NCBI RefSeq assembly: GCF_018362975.1
Contig: NZ_CP074371.1
Location: 4,216,001 to 4,280,000 of the forward strand
Source: Nocardia tengchongensis
GTDB taxonomy: Bacteria; Actinomycetota; Actinomycetes; Mycobacteriales; Mycobacteriaceae
Reading direction: 5' to 3'
Length of the DNA stretch: 64,000 nucleotides
Position 1 is the stretch's first letter; every line of letters begins with the position of its first letter. The translations under genes were made by a program, and so were the position numbers. The notes under the pieces were generated by a model. It was not told where the DNA came from, made no database searches, and saw only the letters and a program-made list of their open reading frames with translations. Shown here in pieces: positions 35,827 through 44,002 of the stretch.

Positions 35827-35934
35827 CGGCGGACTCTCTCTGCCTCGGGTGCCCCCGGGAAGTTTCCCGCAGACACGCTGCGTCAAGGGTCCCCAGGGTA
35901 GGCCGATGCCGAACCGATCAGGTGCACCTGCCGA

Positions 35935-36354
35935 TCACCGAGACGGTCTCGCTCGAGCAGAATCGGTGGTGTCGATGACGAAAACCGGGAATCTGGCCTC
36001 GGGCGGGTCGGGTTCGTATCGGACACGGATCGGCTGGTCCGATGGTGGCGGGAGCTCGCTGTCGATCATGGAGTAGAGCAGCGGGCCGTCGTCGAGTTCG
36101 ACAATGGCGACCGTCGAGGGCTCCCACGTCCCGGTGTTCGATCGGTAGCCCGCGTCTTTCCACGACACGATCGAGCCCGCGCCCGAGGAGGGGACCCAGT
36201 CCAGAGTCGTGGCTCGGCACGATGAGCAGGCGTTGGTCAGCGGCCCGACCAAAGTCGCACAGTCGGTGCAACGCCGAATCATCAAGATCGGACCGCCGTG
36301 GCGCACGGTGGGGTCGCTGACGTCTCGTGGGTTCTCCAGCTTGTGGTCGAACAT
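35935..36354 (-). CDS. Zn-ribbon OB-fold protein (DUF35 family)
   Basis: 139 residues: a zinc ribbon with CxxC pairs (CTDCATLVGPLTNACSSC, about 29-46) and an OB-fold (VSWKDAGYRSNTG, VAIVELDDGPLLYS). Such proteins usually partner a thiolase or acyl-CoA enzyme and stimulate acyl transfer; steroid-degradation loci of actinobacteria have many. No thiolase is adjacent here, so the partner is elsewhere. Confidence 0.85.
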   Translation of the reverse strand: MFDHKLENPRDVSDPTVRHGGPILMIRRCTDCATLVGPLTNACSSCRATTLDWVPSSGAGSIVSWKDAGYRSNTGTWEPSTVAIVELDDGPLLYSMIDSELPPPSDQPIRVRYEPDPPEARFPVFVIDTTDSARARPSR

Positions 36355-36483
36355 GGGAATCCTCGCCGTTCCTTGCCTGCTCGGTCACTGATGAGCCTGC
36401 GCCCCTGAGGGCCCCACCCGCGACGACCGAACTACCCACGACATACCTATTTTGCTGCCCCCGATCTGTAGTGGTACCGGTCT

Positions 36484-36507
36484 GGGACCGCCCCTCGAGG
36501 CGGTCCC
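36484..36507 (-). terminator. Hairpin after the cupin gene
   Basis: 9-base stem GGGACCGCC / GGCGGTCCC with loop CCTCGA, 8 bases beyond the cupin stop. Confidence 0.8.
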
Positions 36508-36515
36508 ATGCAGGT

Positions 36516-36986
36516 CTAGGCCACGGTCGGCTCGTCGTATCGGATGTCGTGCCTGGCCGCGATGGGGTTGAGCTTGACCGGGTCGAGCTCGCCATCGGTG
36601 AGCACCGCTGAGGCAGCCTCGAAGAGGTCTTCCAAATAGCACTCCCAGCCGCCGGGTGAGGAGATCTGGATAAGTCGGGGCGGGGGCGTGGAAGCGCGGC
36701 GCAACGCGTGCGGAACGCCGTGGGGGAGCAACACGAACATTCCAGCGGTGGCATGCACGATGCGGTCGTCGAATTCCACCTCCAAGGTGCCGTCGAGGAC
36801 GTAGATGCACTCGTCCGCCACGTGGTGGGTGTGACGCGGGATATCGCGGGCAAGGCTGACTTCCAAGAGTGAGAAGCGGCCCTCGGTGTCGGCGGTGCCG
36901 GCCTTCACGGCGAACGCGGGCGGCAGCGGCAGGCGTCCGGGGCGACTGGCGCCGGCGTCGAGCAGCAGAAATCGATTGTGGGACAT
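36516..36986 (-). CDS. Cupin-domain protein
   Basis: 156-residue single cupin. Motif 1 has HTHHVADECIYVLDGTLEVEF with His and Glu metal ligands, and motif 2 has PHGVPHALRR. A family of quinone-oxidase-like and sensing cupins has this layout. It is divergent from a TetR gene across a 29-bp palindrome, so it is probably the main target of that repressor. Substrate unknown. Confidence 0.88.
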   Translation of the reverse strand: MSHNRFLLLDAGASRPGRLPLPPAFAVKAGTADTEGRFSLLEVSLARDIPRHTHHVADECIYVLDGTLEVEFDDRIVHATAGMFVLLPHGVPHALRRASTPPPRLIQISSPGGWECYLEDLFEAASAVLTDGELDPVKLNPIAARHDIRYDEPTVA

Positions 36987-37008
36987 GGTGGTACCCTTCG
37001 ATCAGAAA

Positions 37009-37037
37009 GAAACGGAACCGGAATCCGGATCCGTTTC
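37009..37037. promoter_or_regulatory. 29-bp near-perfect palindrome, candidate TetR operator
   Basis: Outer arms GAAACGGA and TCCGTTTC, inner CCGGA and TCCGG, symmetric about 37023 with only A/T positions breaking symmetry. It is centred between the divergent cupin and TetR starts, where a repressor would block both. Confidence 0.8.
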
Positions 37038-37062
37038 GAGTGTAAGCCGGAAGGGAACCCGA

Positions 37063-37635
37063 GTGTCAAGCCCGTCATCGCCGCCGCGCAAGCCGCGAGC
37101 GGACGCCTCCCGCAACCGCGACCGAATCCTGGAGGTCGCGCGAAACCTGTTCACGCAGCGCGGAAGTCAGGTGCAACTGCCGGAGGTTGCGCGCGCCGCG
37201 GGAGTCGGAATCGGCACCGTGTATCGACACTTCCCGACCCAGGCCGACCTGATCGAGGCGGCAGCTGCGCAGCGCTTCGCCGAGATCGAGGAGTACGCCC
37301 GCACCCGATGCCTGGACCCCGCCGAATCCGGCCGCGCCGTGCTGACCTACCTGACGCACGTCGGTGAAACCCTGGCCGCGGACAGCGGATTGTCGGCCGC
37401 CATCGAATCGGCCCGCCACTCCCGAGGCAGTGAACCGCGCGGCATGGCAATGGACCGCCTCGCCGAAATCCTCGCTACGCTCATCGAATCCGACAAAGCG
37501 GCCGCAACGGTTCGCCCGGACTTGACCGTCGCCGACGTCTACTTGATCGTGGGCGCGTTGTCCGCCACCATTCGCTCGGAGAGCGGCGATTGGCGTCGAC
37601 TCCTGACTCTGCTGTACGACGGGCTTGCGACCTAG
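37063..37635 (+). CDS. TetR-family regulator divergent from the cupin
   Basis: 190 residues; HTH at about 25-65 (QVQLPEVARAAGVGIGTVYRHFPTQADLIEA) and a helical C-terminal domain resembling SbtR/TetR_C type. GTG 37063 is preceded by GGAAGGGA. The palindrome upstream and divergent cupin define the likely regulon. Confidence 0.9.
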   Translation: MSSPSSPPRKPRADASRNRDRILEVARNLFTQRGSQVQLPEVARAAGVGIGTVYRHFPTQADLIEAAAAQRFAEIEEYARTRCLDPAESGRAVLTYLTHVGETLAADSGLSAAIESARHSRGSEPRGMAMDRLAEILATLIESDKAAATVRPDLTVADVYLIVGALSATIRSESGDWRRLLTLLYDGLAT

Positions 37636-37738
37636 GGCTTCCGAACCGAAGCCTTTCGAGGGGGGCAAACCCCGTGATCGGCCTGCTGGAAATTGTTGTC
37701 TTCGTTGGCATATAGCGTCGGCTGTGGCCTCTTTCTCG

Positions 37739-39209
37739 CTAGTCGAGGAAGTAGGCGTCGACCTTCTCCTCGGCATCCAGGATCTCATCCGGAGCCACGC
37801 CGAGTGCCACTGCTAACTCAACCGATCCGACGAGCGCGACCTGCACGTCAGGCGAGAATGCTCGTTCGAGCAGTCCGAGATAGTCCGACATGCTCTGGCC
37901 CAACTTTTCCAGAATCCCCTGGTACTCGGTGGCGAGTTGCTCGTCGAGCGCGCGCTGTTCGTCGAGGTACCGCTCGATCAGCGCCGCCTCTCGCTTCGTC
38001 AACGACGATGCAACGGCCTTGTACATCACAATGCCGACCGTGTTGCCGATGACGGCACCAAGAATTGGAATGGGGATGGCCGCCTGGCCGAGAGAAGAGG
38101 ACAGCGCGCGGACTGCGGCCTCCAAGGCGACGAGCTCGGAGGTTTCGATGAACTCGAGTTCGTCGATCTCGTTGCGGCGGAGCTTGTTCGCTTGCTCTGC
38201 GATGCTGAAGGATGCGGTGACGATCGAGCTGGCGACGGCTGCGGAGGGTAGCGGTGAAGTTCGTGAGCGCGTAGATGCTCAGTCCTCGAACGCCGCCGTT
38301 GCCGAAACCCAGGCCGGTCTCGCCTGCGATGTCGAGCCAGTCCTGCTCGGTGAACTCCTTGAGCCTCTTGCCTTCCCGTCGCTTGGTGAACACGGCCAGT
38401 ACGAAAGCTGTCCCGCCCGCTGTCGCGGCAGCCGTGAGTGCGACCGTGCCTCCTTCTCGCAGCGTCGGACGGCTCTGCTGGTAGGCATCGTCGCGCAGAG
38501 ACCGGTCCGTGGCACGGAGCGAGTCCTTTTCCGTCGCCATGGTCGAGGTGTAGACGTCGCGTTGAACTTCGTCGTACCTGAGCGTCGAGGGTTCGAGCGA
38601 TTCGATGCCGACTGATCTGGTTTGGAAGAACGCCTGGACTCGCTGCCAGTCTCTGAGGGAGGGTCCTTCGTCGCTGCGTGACAGCAGCTTGCTCGCCTCC
38701 TCGGGCGATAAGGCGTGCAGCCGCTGGATCACCTCGAAGTGATTACTGGGGATCTGGTATTTCCCACCGTTGTGCACGTAATCGGGATACTTCTGGAGGT
38801 GCTCGGCGATCGCGCCCAGTGAGAAGCGGCCGCCCGCAGCGACGAACTTCTGCTGGATCTCGACACTTCCGCGCATCAGGTCGACGGGTCCGTTGTCGTT
38901 CACCAACTGGTAGACGGCCTCGTGCCCGACGATCTGCTGTCGAGCGTTGCCGATCCCGACCTCGGCGATTTCGGCGATGAAGCCGTGCATGCCATGCTGT
39001 CCGCCGCGGTTGGCGGCGACCACCTCGAGGTCGATCTTCCTGATGGCTTCATCGACGCTGGTGAGCGCGTCCCGAAGGTGCTCGTCCTGCTGGCTGAGCG
39101 CGCTCAGAAGGTTGTCTATGCGAAGCTGGTTGAGATAGCTCACCCAGGACGCGATTGCCTGCTCCTGTGTCTTCGTGACGAACTCGGCAGCGTCACTCAC
39201 TATCGGCAT
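37739..39209 (-). pseudogene. Helical membrane-associated protein of a two-gene module (frameshift); function unknown
   Basis: About 490 residues if one base is removed from the GGG at 38246-38248. Frame one covers the N terminus (GQHGMHGFIAEIAEVG, NDNGPVDLMRGSVEIQQKF, KYPDYVHNGGKYQIPSNH) to SIYALTNFTA. Another frame continues with SAAVASSIVTASFSIAEQANKLRR, VGIVMYKAVASSLTKREAA and a coiled-coil-like tail. Two glycine/alanine hydrophobic regions (about 265-285 and 325-420) could enter membranes. I recall relatives in very diverse bacteria, without a function. It overlaps the partner gene by 17 bases. ATG 39209 or GTG 39200 may start it. Confidence 0.75.
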
Positions 39210-40206
39210 CCTGTTCGATGCGCATGCTCAGCATGGTCGCGCACGACTTCGTGTTGTTCACCAACGTAGCGAGTGTCGACCGCTCGGCAGGGGCGAGCGC
39301 GTGGAAATCGGCGCGGAAGTGCACCAATGCTTCACCGTAATTCTTTACCAGCCCTTCGCGGAGTGAGGTCGTCCGCTGGAGGAGATCGTCGATCTGCGCA
39401 TCCATGCCTTTGACGAGGGCGGTGTTGCGCTTGATCGCAGTCAGCGCTTCGTGTTTCGCCTCGCGATTCTCGAACTTCTTCTTCGCGAACAGGGCGATCG
39501 ACGCGAGTAGGGTTGCGCCCGCGATGGTCCAGCCGATCGGGCCGGCAAGCGCGAGCAGTGTGGTGCCTGCCGCAGTGCCGCCGCCACCGGCGGCCAGCGC
39601 GCCGCCACCGAGCCACGCCAGTGCTGCCTGGCTGGCTGCTGCTCCGGAAAGGGTCGAGATCGCGGTGCCGGTCGACGCTGTCCCGAAGGTGGTGGCGACC
39701 CACATCGCCGCCGAGGGTGCCAGGCCCGCGACCGCGGTGCCCGCCGCGAACCCGGCGCCGGCGCCGGCGGCCGACAACCGCGCCGATTCCAGCTCTTTCT
39801 GTGCGAAATCCTCTGCGCTCAGGAACCGTTTCCGATGTACCTCGATCTCGTCGAAGTCGGTATCGAATGATTTCGGGGTGTTGGCGATGCTGTTCACCAA
39901 CTGCTCGACCAGCTCGATCAGGTCCGTCGAACGTTCGCGCTGACGCAACAGAGACAGGCCCCTGTCGGCCATCGCCGTGAAGACGCCGTTGTATTCCCCT
40001 ACGGCAACCTCGTAGGGGTCCGGCCCTTTCGCAGTCAGCTTCTCGACCCTGCCTCTGGCAGCGTCCCTGACGTTGCCGACCTGCCCGACGAACTGCGTTG
40101 AAGCGGTTCGCGCCGCCGTGCCGATACCGTCGACGGTCCTGCCGATGCCCTCCTTGGCATTGCCTACGTTGAGCCTGGCGTTGCCTACGTCGAGCTGTTC
40201 TTCCAT
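39193..40206 (-). CDS. Helical membrane-inserting protein, partner gene of the module; function unknown
   Basis: 337 residues. The N terminus has amphipathic repeats (DVGNARLNVGNAKEGIGRTVDGIG), then charged helices. A long glycine/alanine hydrophobic core at about 145-245 (LSGAAASQAALAWLGGGALAAGGGG, LLALAGPIGWTIAGATLLASIALFAKKK) is followed by a coiled-coil-like C terminus. The plan, long helices around a hydrophobic hairpin, resembles alpha-helical pore formers or membrane effectors (inference). ATG 40206 follows TTGGAGGG; an earlier start at 40224 lacks a site. GC is a little lower than the core genome. Confidence 0.8.
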   Translation of the reverse strand: MEEQLDVGNARLNVGNAKEGIGRTVDGIGTAARTASTQFVGQVGNVRDAARGRVEKLTAKGPDPYEVAVGEYNGVFTAMADRGLSLLRQRERSTDLIELVEQLVNSIANTPKSFDTDFDEIEVHRKRFLSAEDFAQKELESARLSAAGAGAGFAAGTAVAGLAPSAAMWVATTFGTASTGTAISTLSGAAASQAALAWLGGGALAAGGGGTAAGTTLLALAGPIGWTIAGATLLASIALFAKKKFENREAKHEALTAIKRNTALVKGMDAQIDDLLQRTTSLREGLVKNYGEALVHFRADFHALAPAERSTLATLVNNTKSCATMLSMRIEQDADSE

Positions 40207-40643
40207 CGCACCCTCCAAGACCATTGCGGCTCAACTACGTAACGGAGAATATCGACCACATGCGACAGATTGGACGGGATGCGCACTCCGATCCACCTAG
40301 CGTCGCATCCAGCTCATCCGCGCACGTCACACGCCGGGCATGGGCGCTGCGGTCGCTCGGATGGGCGCGCGCCCGGCGGGTAGGCATCGGGTCCCTAGTG
40401 GTACCGGCGGCGTCCTTGGCTGGCTGCGATCTAGGGATTGGAATGATGGACGGCTACTCGATGCTGTAAGAGCTACCGAAAAGCCTTGTCCACCCAGCTA
40501 TTTGGCTATCTGATGTCAACTCTTGACCCCTGCGCACAAGGTTCAAATACTTTGACGGGGAATCGATTTAGTGGGAGATAGTCGGGACCAGCATTGTGTG
40601 GAACCCGGCGGAGCGGAGTCCATCCACACCCCTGGATGGACTC
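40207..40643. other. Intergenic region upstream of the two-gene module
   Basis: About 440 bases with locally lower GC. It contains no convincing frame; a promoter for the module is expected here. No tRNA fragment or repeat recognised that would mark an element boundary. Confidence 0.5.
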
Positions 40644-41180
40644 TCAAGTCAGTTGGTGACTCGTGTTTGCAGATCCTTGTAGAGGTCTGCTCCGGCCTCT
40701 TCGAGATTGAAGTGTCTGGAGGTCAGCGTTCAAGTGGACGAGTCCTGCCATCGACTCGGTCGAGTTGATCGTCTTCATGCGTGAATCTGTCCACTTGTCC
40801 GACTTCATGGCGTATCCATGCCAGATGCGGATTTCGGGCTCAAGGACTCGCAAGAGATACCGACGAGGGCCTCCAGGCCAACGCGGCAAGCTCTCGTACA
40901 GGGCGTAGGCGCGCTGAAAGTATCGCAGCATCTCAAAGAGACCTTGGTTCTGCGAATCGTCGAGGACGCCGCCATCGGCTGGTAGGTCACCGCCTTCGAC
41001 TAGCCGACCGAAGGTCTGTCGGATGTCCGAGAGCTTTGCCTCGTGGACTTCCTTCTGCAGCTCGCCGATTCGCTTGAACTGCTCCTCGAGCCACTTCCGA
41101 TAGTTCCAGACCGGGCCGGTCGCTCCAGCTAGTGCGACACCCGCTCCTCCCAATGCTTGCGCTACTTCAGTCCACGACAC
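40644..41180 (-). CDS. Hypothetical protein with N-terminal hydrophobic segment
   Basis: 178 residues. A weak N-terminal hydrophobic segment (ALGGAGVALAGATGPVWNY) is followed by a charged helical cytoplasmic region (KWLEEQFKRIGELQKEVHEAKLSDIRQTFGRLVEGG) and a tail rich in Ser/Arg. Similar one-helix proteins accompany mobile elements. Codon use is less GC-biased than neighbours outside the island, consistent with transfer. Not recognised. Confidence 0.65.
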   Translation of the reverse strand: MSWTEVAQALGGAGVALAGATGPVWNYRKWLEEQFKRIGELQKEVHEAKLSDIRQTFGRLVEGGDLPADGGVLDDSQNQGLFEMLRYFQRAYALYESLPRWPGGPRRYLLRVLEPEIRIWHGYAMKSDKWTDSRMKTINSTESMAGLVHLNADLQTLQSRRGRSRPLQGSANTSHQLT

Positions 41181-41287
41181 ATCCGGAGACTAGCGGCTGC
41201 TCGCAGATTCCGCTGAGCAGTCCAGCGGCATCTGGATGGCGACTTGCTGTCTCTGGCAGCCTGTTTCGAAGTATGACTGGCCATCCG

Positions 41288-41600
41288 GGAGGAGGCATAC
41301 CGAAACGCCCGGCTCTTCGTCGGACCCGCGGCGGGCGGATTCAAATCACCGTTCTTCGACGCGCAACACACTGGGACGAAGTTGTCGCTGAGCTCGGTTA
41401 CGAGCACCTCCGGCGATACACCCTCCGGCATACCGTATTGGCATGGTTCGCCGACGCGGGCGTGCTGCTGCACCTGCTTCAGGAAGTCGCTGGGCACGCC
41501 GACCCTCGGGTCATCAAGCTATATCTGCATCCGAACACCGCAGCCCTTCAATGGCCGGCGATCTACTGTCGCTACACCTCGAAGCGCCGAAACGGCCACC
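41288..41600 (+). pseudogene. Degenerate tyrosine integrase C-terminal fragment
   Basis: One frame gives ARLFVGPAAGG, another RRATHWDEVVAELGYEHLRRYTLRHT, then FADAGVLLHLLQEVAGHADPRVIKLYLHPN. These align closely with the integrase at 49714-51047 (RDATHWDDVVAQLGFEHLRRHDLRHT, IAGHTDPRITQRYLHP). The N-terminal two thirds are gone and a frameshift lies near 41340. It ends just before a terminator and a copy of the att repeat, exactly as the better-preserved integrase does. Confidence 0.85.
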
Positions 41601-41633
41601 AGTTGGCCACCATCTCCGGGTCGTCAAATGACG

Positions 41634-41670
41634 AGAAATCCCCTTCCGACTAGGTCGGAAGGGGATTTCT
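41634..41670. terminator. Terminator hairpin beside the left att site
   Basis: 17-base stem AGAAATCCCCTTCCGAC / GTCGGAAGGGGATTTCT with loop TAG, closely matching the hairpin at 51049-51086 beside the right att site. Confidence 0.85.
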
Positions 41671-41672
41671 TT

Positions 41673-41716
41673 GTCGGGCTGACAGGATTTGAACCTGCGA
41701 CCACTTGACCCCCAGT
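41673..41716. repeat. Left attachment site: 44-bp copy of the tRNA-Pro 3' half
   Basis: Identical over 44 bases to 51090-51133, which covers the tRNA-Pro gene from its 3' end to the anticodon loop. Beyond base 41716 the similarity ends abruptly (GATGCAG instead of the anticodon stem). Confidence 0.92.
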
Positions 41717-41876
41717 GATGCAGCCGGGACGTTTTTGCACGTCACGCACGATGCTCGTGCAATCCGAAATCCCCTGCGATCAGGCAAAGTTCGTGGTGAC
41801 GCAAGCCGTGTGGTCCCCAGTCGGTCCCCACATAGTTAGCCGATCGTGTGACTGTGCATACGTCCGGGGAGGATGC

Positions 41877-42317
41877 CTAGCGAGCGACCTTCGGTGGCTC
41901 CGGCTCTCCTGTGTGCTGCGCGGCGGTGATGATTTTCAAGGTGGTCGCGTTCTCCGTCGCAATCGCGGCCTCAGTTCGCGTCACCAGCTGTCGGAACGCG
42001 ACCTGATCGTCCATCACTTCGTATGGTCCCGTCCGTGTCAGAAAGGACACCTTCTCGTAACGGAGGAGCTGTTCGGTGGACCGGGAGGCTCTCCATTGCT
42101 CGCGAAAGCGGAATAGGTTCTCCAGAGTCACGCAGGCGGCGACCATCAGACTGATGACGGTGACGACCGGCGGTATCCATGGATAGTGCAGGTTCACCAG
42201 GCGCGGGACCGTCAACCCGCCAACGACAGACAGTGTCTGCATCCCGAGGTAGCGCTTCTTCATCGTCAGCGACCTGGCGGCGTAGTACGTCACCCACCGT
42301 TCCAACCGGTCACTCAA
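41877..42317 (-). CDS. DUF4231/SLATT-like two-helix membrane protein
   Basis: 146 residues: a basic N-terminal amphipathic part (RLERWVTYYAARSLTMKKRYLGMQ), two membrane helices (about 27-48 and 50-68), then a helical cytoplasmic tail with FREQWRASRSTEQLLRYEKVSFLTRTGPY. This matches DUF4231, related to the SLATT two-TM domains proposed as membrane effectors in nucleotide-signalled defence. No nucleotidyltransferase or SLOG sensor is adjacent, so it is an orphan here. GTG start. Cargo at the left end of the element. Confidence 0.75.
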   Translation of the reverse strand: MSDRLERWVTYYAARSLTMKKRYLGMQTLSVVGGLTVPRLVNLHYPWIPPVVTVISLMVAACVTLENLFRFREQWRASRSTEQLLRYEKVSFLTRTGPYEVMDDQVAFRQLVTRTEAAIATENATTLKIITAAQHTGEPEPPKVAR

Positions 42318-42659
42318 GTAGGTTTCCGCATCTATTTCAAGTCGCGCGAAACCGTCACTGGTGGAACTGCTTCGCTGAATCCGGCTGTCGGCATGCTGTC
42401 ATTATCGCCGAGGGTTCGGCGTCGCTGACCTCTTCGTCCCGAACCGCCAAACGGTTCGGTTTGTCCGATATTGGCGACGGTGGACGGCGTTGTGACTCGA
42501 TCTCTACCAGTGGTTTTCGGTGTTGGTGAGGTTGATCCATCAGGGCGGATCTTGCTGGTGCTGCGGACCGTGGCCGCTCCGAACAGCGCGGCCCGCAGGC
42601 AAAAGAGGACGTTCCGTTCGAACGCAGGGCCGGAGGTCCTGCAAGTTTCGCGTCCGCGG
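42318..42659. other. Intergenic region in element cargo
   Basis: 342 bases. Frames on both strands are open in part but show no codon bias or family match. No repeats seen. Confidence 0.45.
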
Positions 42660-42974
42660 TCACAGGGGAAGGTCACCCACGATGCGTGCACCGTTGTCGA
42701 AGACGAGAGTCAATACCTCATCCTTCGTCTGTGCAGTGGACAGCCGGCATCGCAACAGACCTAGGACGGGGCCTGCCGTGCGGGGGTCGTCCTCGATTCG
42801 GACATCCCATTCCTTGCCCTCAGCGTCGATAAATTGGAAGTCGTTGAGATCCAGGTAGGGATCGCCTGCAGCGCGTGGGACCGGGTCAAACAGAACGATG
42901 CGCACCCAGCCGCTCCAGACCCATACCTGTTCAACTTCTAGGCCGGACAGTCCCGCATACCAATCTGCAACCAC
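42660..42974 (-). CDS. Small immunity-like protein
   Basis: 104 residues, predicted beta-rich. It opens with GLSGLEVEQVWVWSGWVRIVLFD and ends with VLTLVFDNGARIVGDLP, a layout seen in DUF6188-like and polymorphic-toxin immunity proteins where a short beta sheet repeats. No toxin gene is adjacent. GTG start. Moderately confident that it is coding; the family is tentative. Confidence 0.55.
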   Translation of the reverse strand: MVADWYAGLSGLEVEQVWVWSGWVRIVLFDPVPRAAGDPYLDLNDFQFIDAEGKEWDVRIEDDPRTAGPVLGLLRCRLSTAQTKDEVLTLVFDNGARIVGDLPL

Positions 42975-43216
42975 GATCGGCAGCGTACTGGCGACTAGTA
43001 CGTTCCGTGGGCCGAGATGCTCGCGGCCCGTTGATCTTCAGCGGCCACGGTCCGGCCTACGTCGGTCTACCAGGTCGCGGCAAGACAGGGTGTTCGAAGT
43101 GCAGGCATGGAGCCGGTGCTTCGTGAGCGCCCGAATGGCATGGCCGAGAACGAGATTCCTTCGCCTGACCACGAATTCGGGCTGCGCTTCGATGCGCTGG
43201 CTGGCAGCATGTCGGG

Positions 43217-43702
43217 ATGCCGGATTTGCAGTGGTGCGATGTCGAGGAGCTATTCGACCCCGACATGATGGGTTCCCTGCCGGATGTGTACGTCCAGGAG
43301 GCATCGGTCGAGGATTGGCAGGCGGTGTTCGAACTGATTCGGTCGCAGGGGTGGGCGTGGGAGTACTGCGAGGGTGATCGCAAGCAGGAGTTGCCTGCTG
43401 CCGCGGAGGTGTTGTCCCGACCGAACGATGCCGAGTGCGTGACACTGCGGGTCTGGCCAGTGCCGAACGTGCAAATGATCTTTCGTCCTTGGCCTGGCGA
43501 GATCGATTTCGATGTCGACCTTCGCGAGTTGCAGGGCCAGGCCGGGGTGGACATTCTGTGCGATTTCCTGTGCGCGATCGGGCGGCGGCTGGGCAAACCT
43601 GTGCTCATGTGCTCGGAGTTCGACTCTTTCAGCTCCCGATTCCCGGTCCTGGGATTCGACCCCGCCGCCGACCGTGTGGTACTGCTGGCCGACCGACTCT
43701 AA
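43217..43702 (+). CDS. Hypothetical acidic protein, possibly immunity-like
   Basis: 161 residues, acidic and soluble. It has an N-terminal EELFDPDMMGSLPDVYV and a conserved-looking core IFRPWPGEIDFDVDLRELQGQAGVDILCDFLCAIGRRLGKPVLM. Small acidic cytosolic proteins of this kind are often immunity proteins or orphan cargo in actinobacterial elements; I do not recognise the family with certainty. No ribosome site stands out. Confidence 0.6.
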   Translation: MPDLQWCDVEELFDPDMMGSLPDVYVQEASVEDWQAVFELIRSQGWAWEYCEGDRKQELPAAAEVLSRPNDAECVTLRVWPVPNVQMIFRPWPGEIDFDVDLRELQGQAGVDILCDFLCAIGRRLGKPVLMCSEFDSFSSRFPVLGFDPAADRVVLLADRL

Positions 43703-43849
43703 GCCTTCAGCGGGGCCTGGTGTGCGGTCTGGGATCCCGTTCACGACGCCGTGATCATCTCTGCAATTCGTCAGGGCCTGTGCCGCACCGGGAGCCCTTC
43801 GAACCGAGCGATCAGCGGCAATGTAGTGCGTTCCTGACTTCCAAGTTTC

Positions 43850-44002
43850 GTGATCACCGTCGACGGTGACCAGATCTGGGAACGCAAGGCCGACGGTGGT
43901 TTTCCCGATATCGCCATCGTCGAGCAGCGTGTCCGCGACCGGGTGGCGCCCGGCCGCGCGCTCGGCCACGCGGACAAGAAGGACACCGAACCGGCGAGCT
44001 AG
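43850..44002 (+). pseudogene. SelW/Rdx-family thioredoxin-like fragment
   Basis: The 50-residue frame VITVDGDQIWERKADGGFPD...VRDRVAPGRALGHADKK matches the C-terminal half of Rdx/SelW-like proteins (VDGE.IWdRK..GGFP, LKQRVRD.VAPGR.LGHsD). The N-terminal half with the CxxC/U redox motif is missing, and a stop lies just upstream in frame, so the gene is truncated. Confidence 0.75.
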
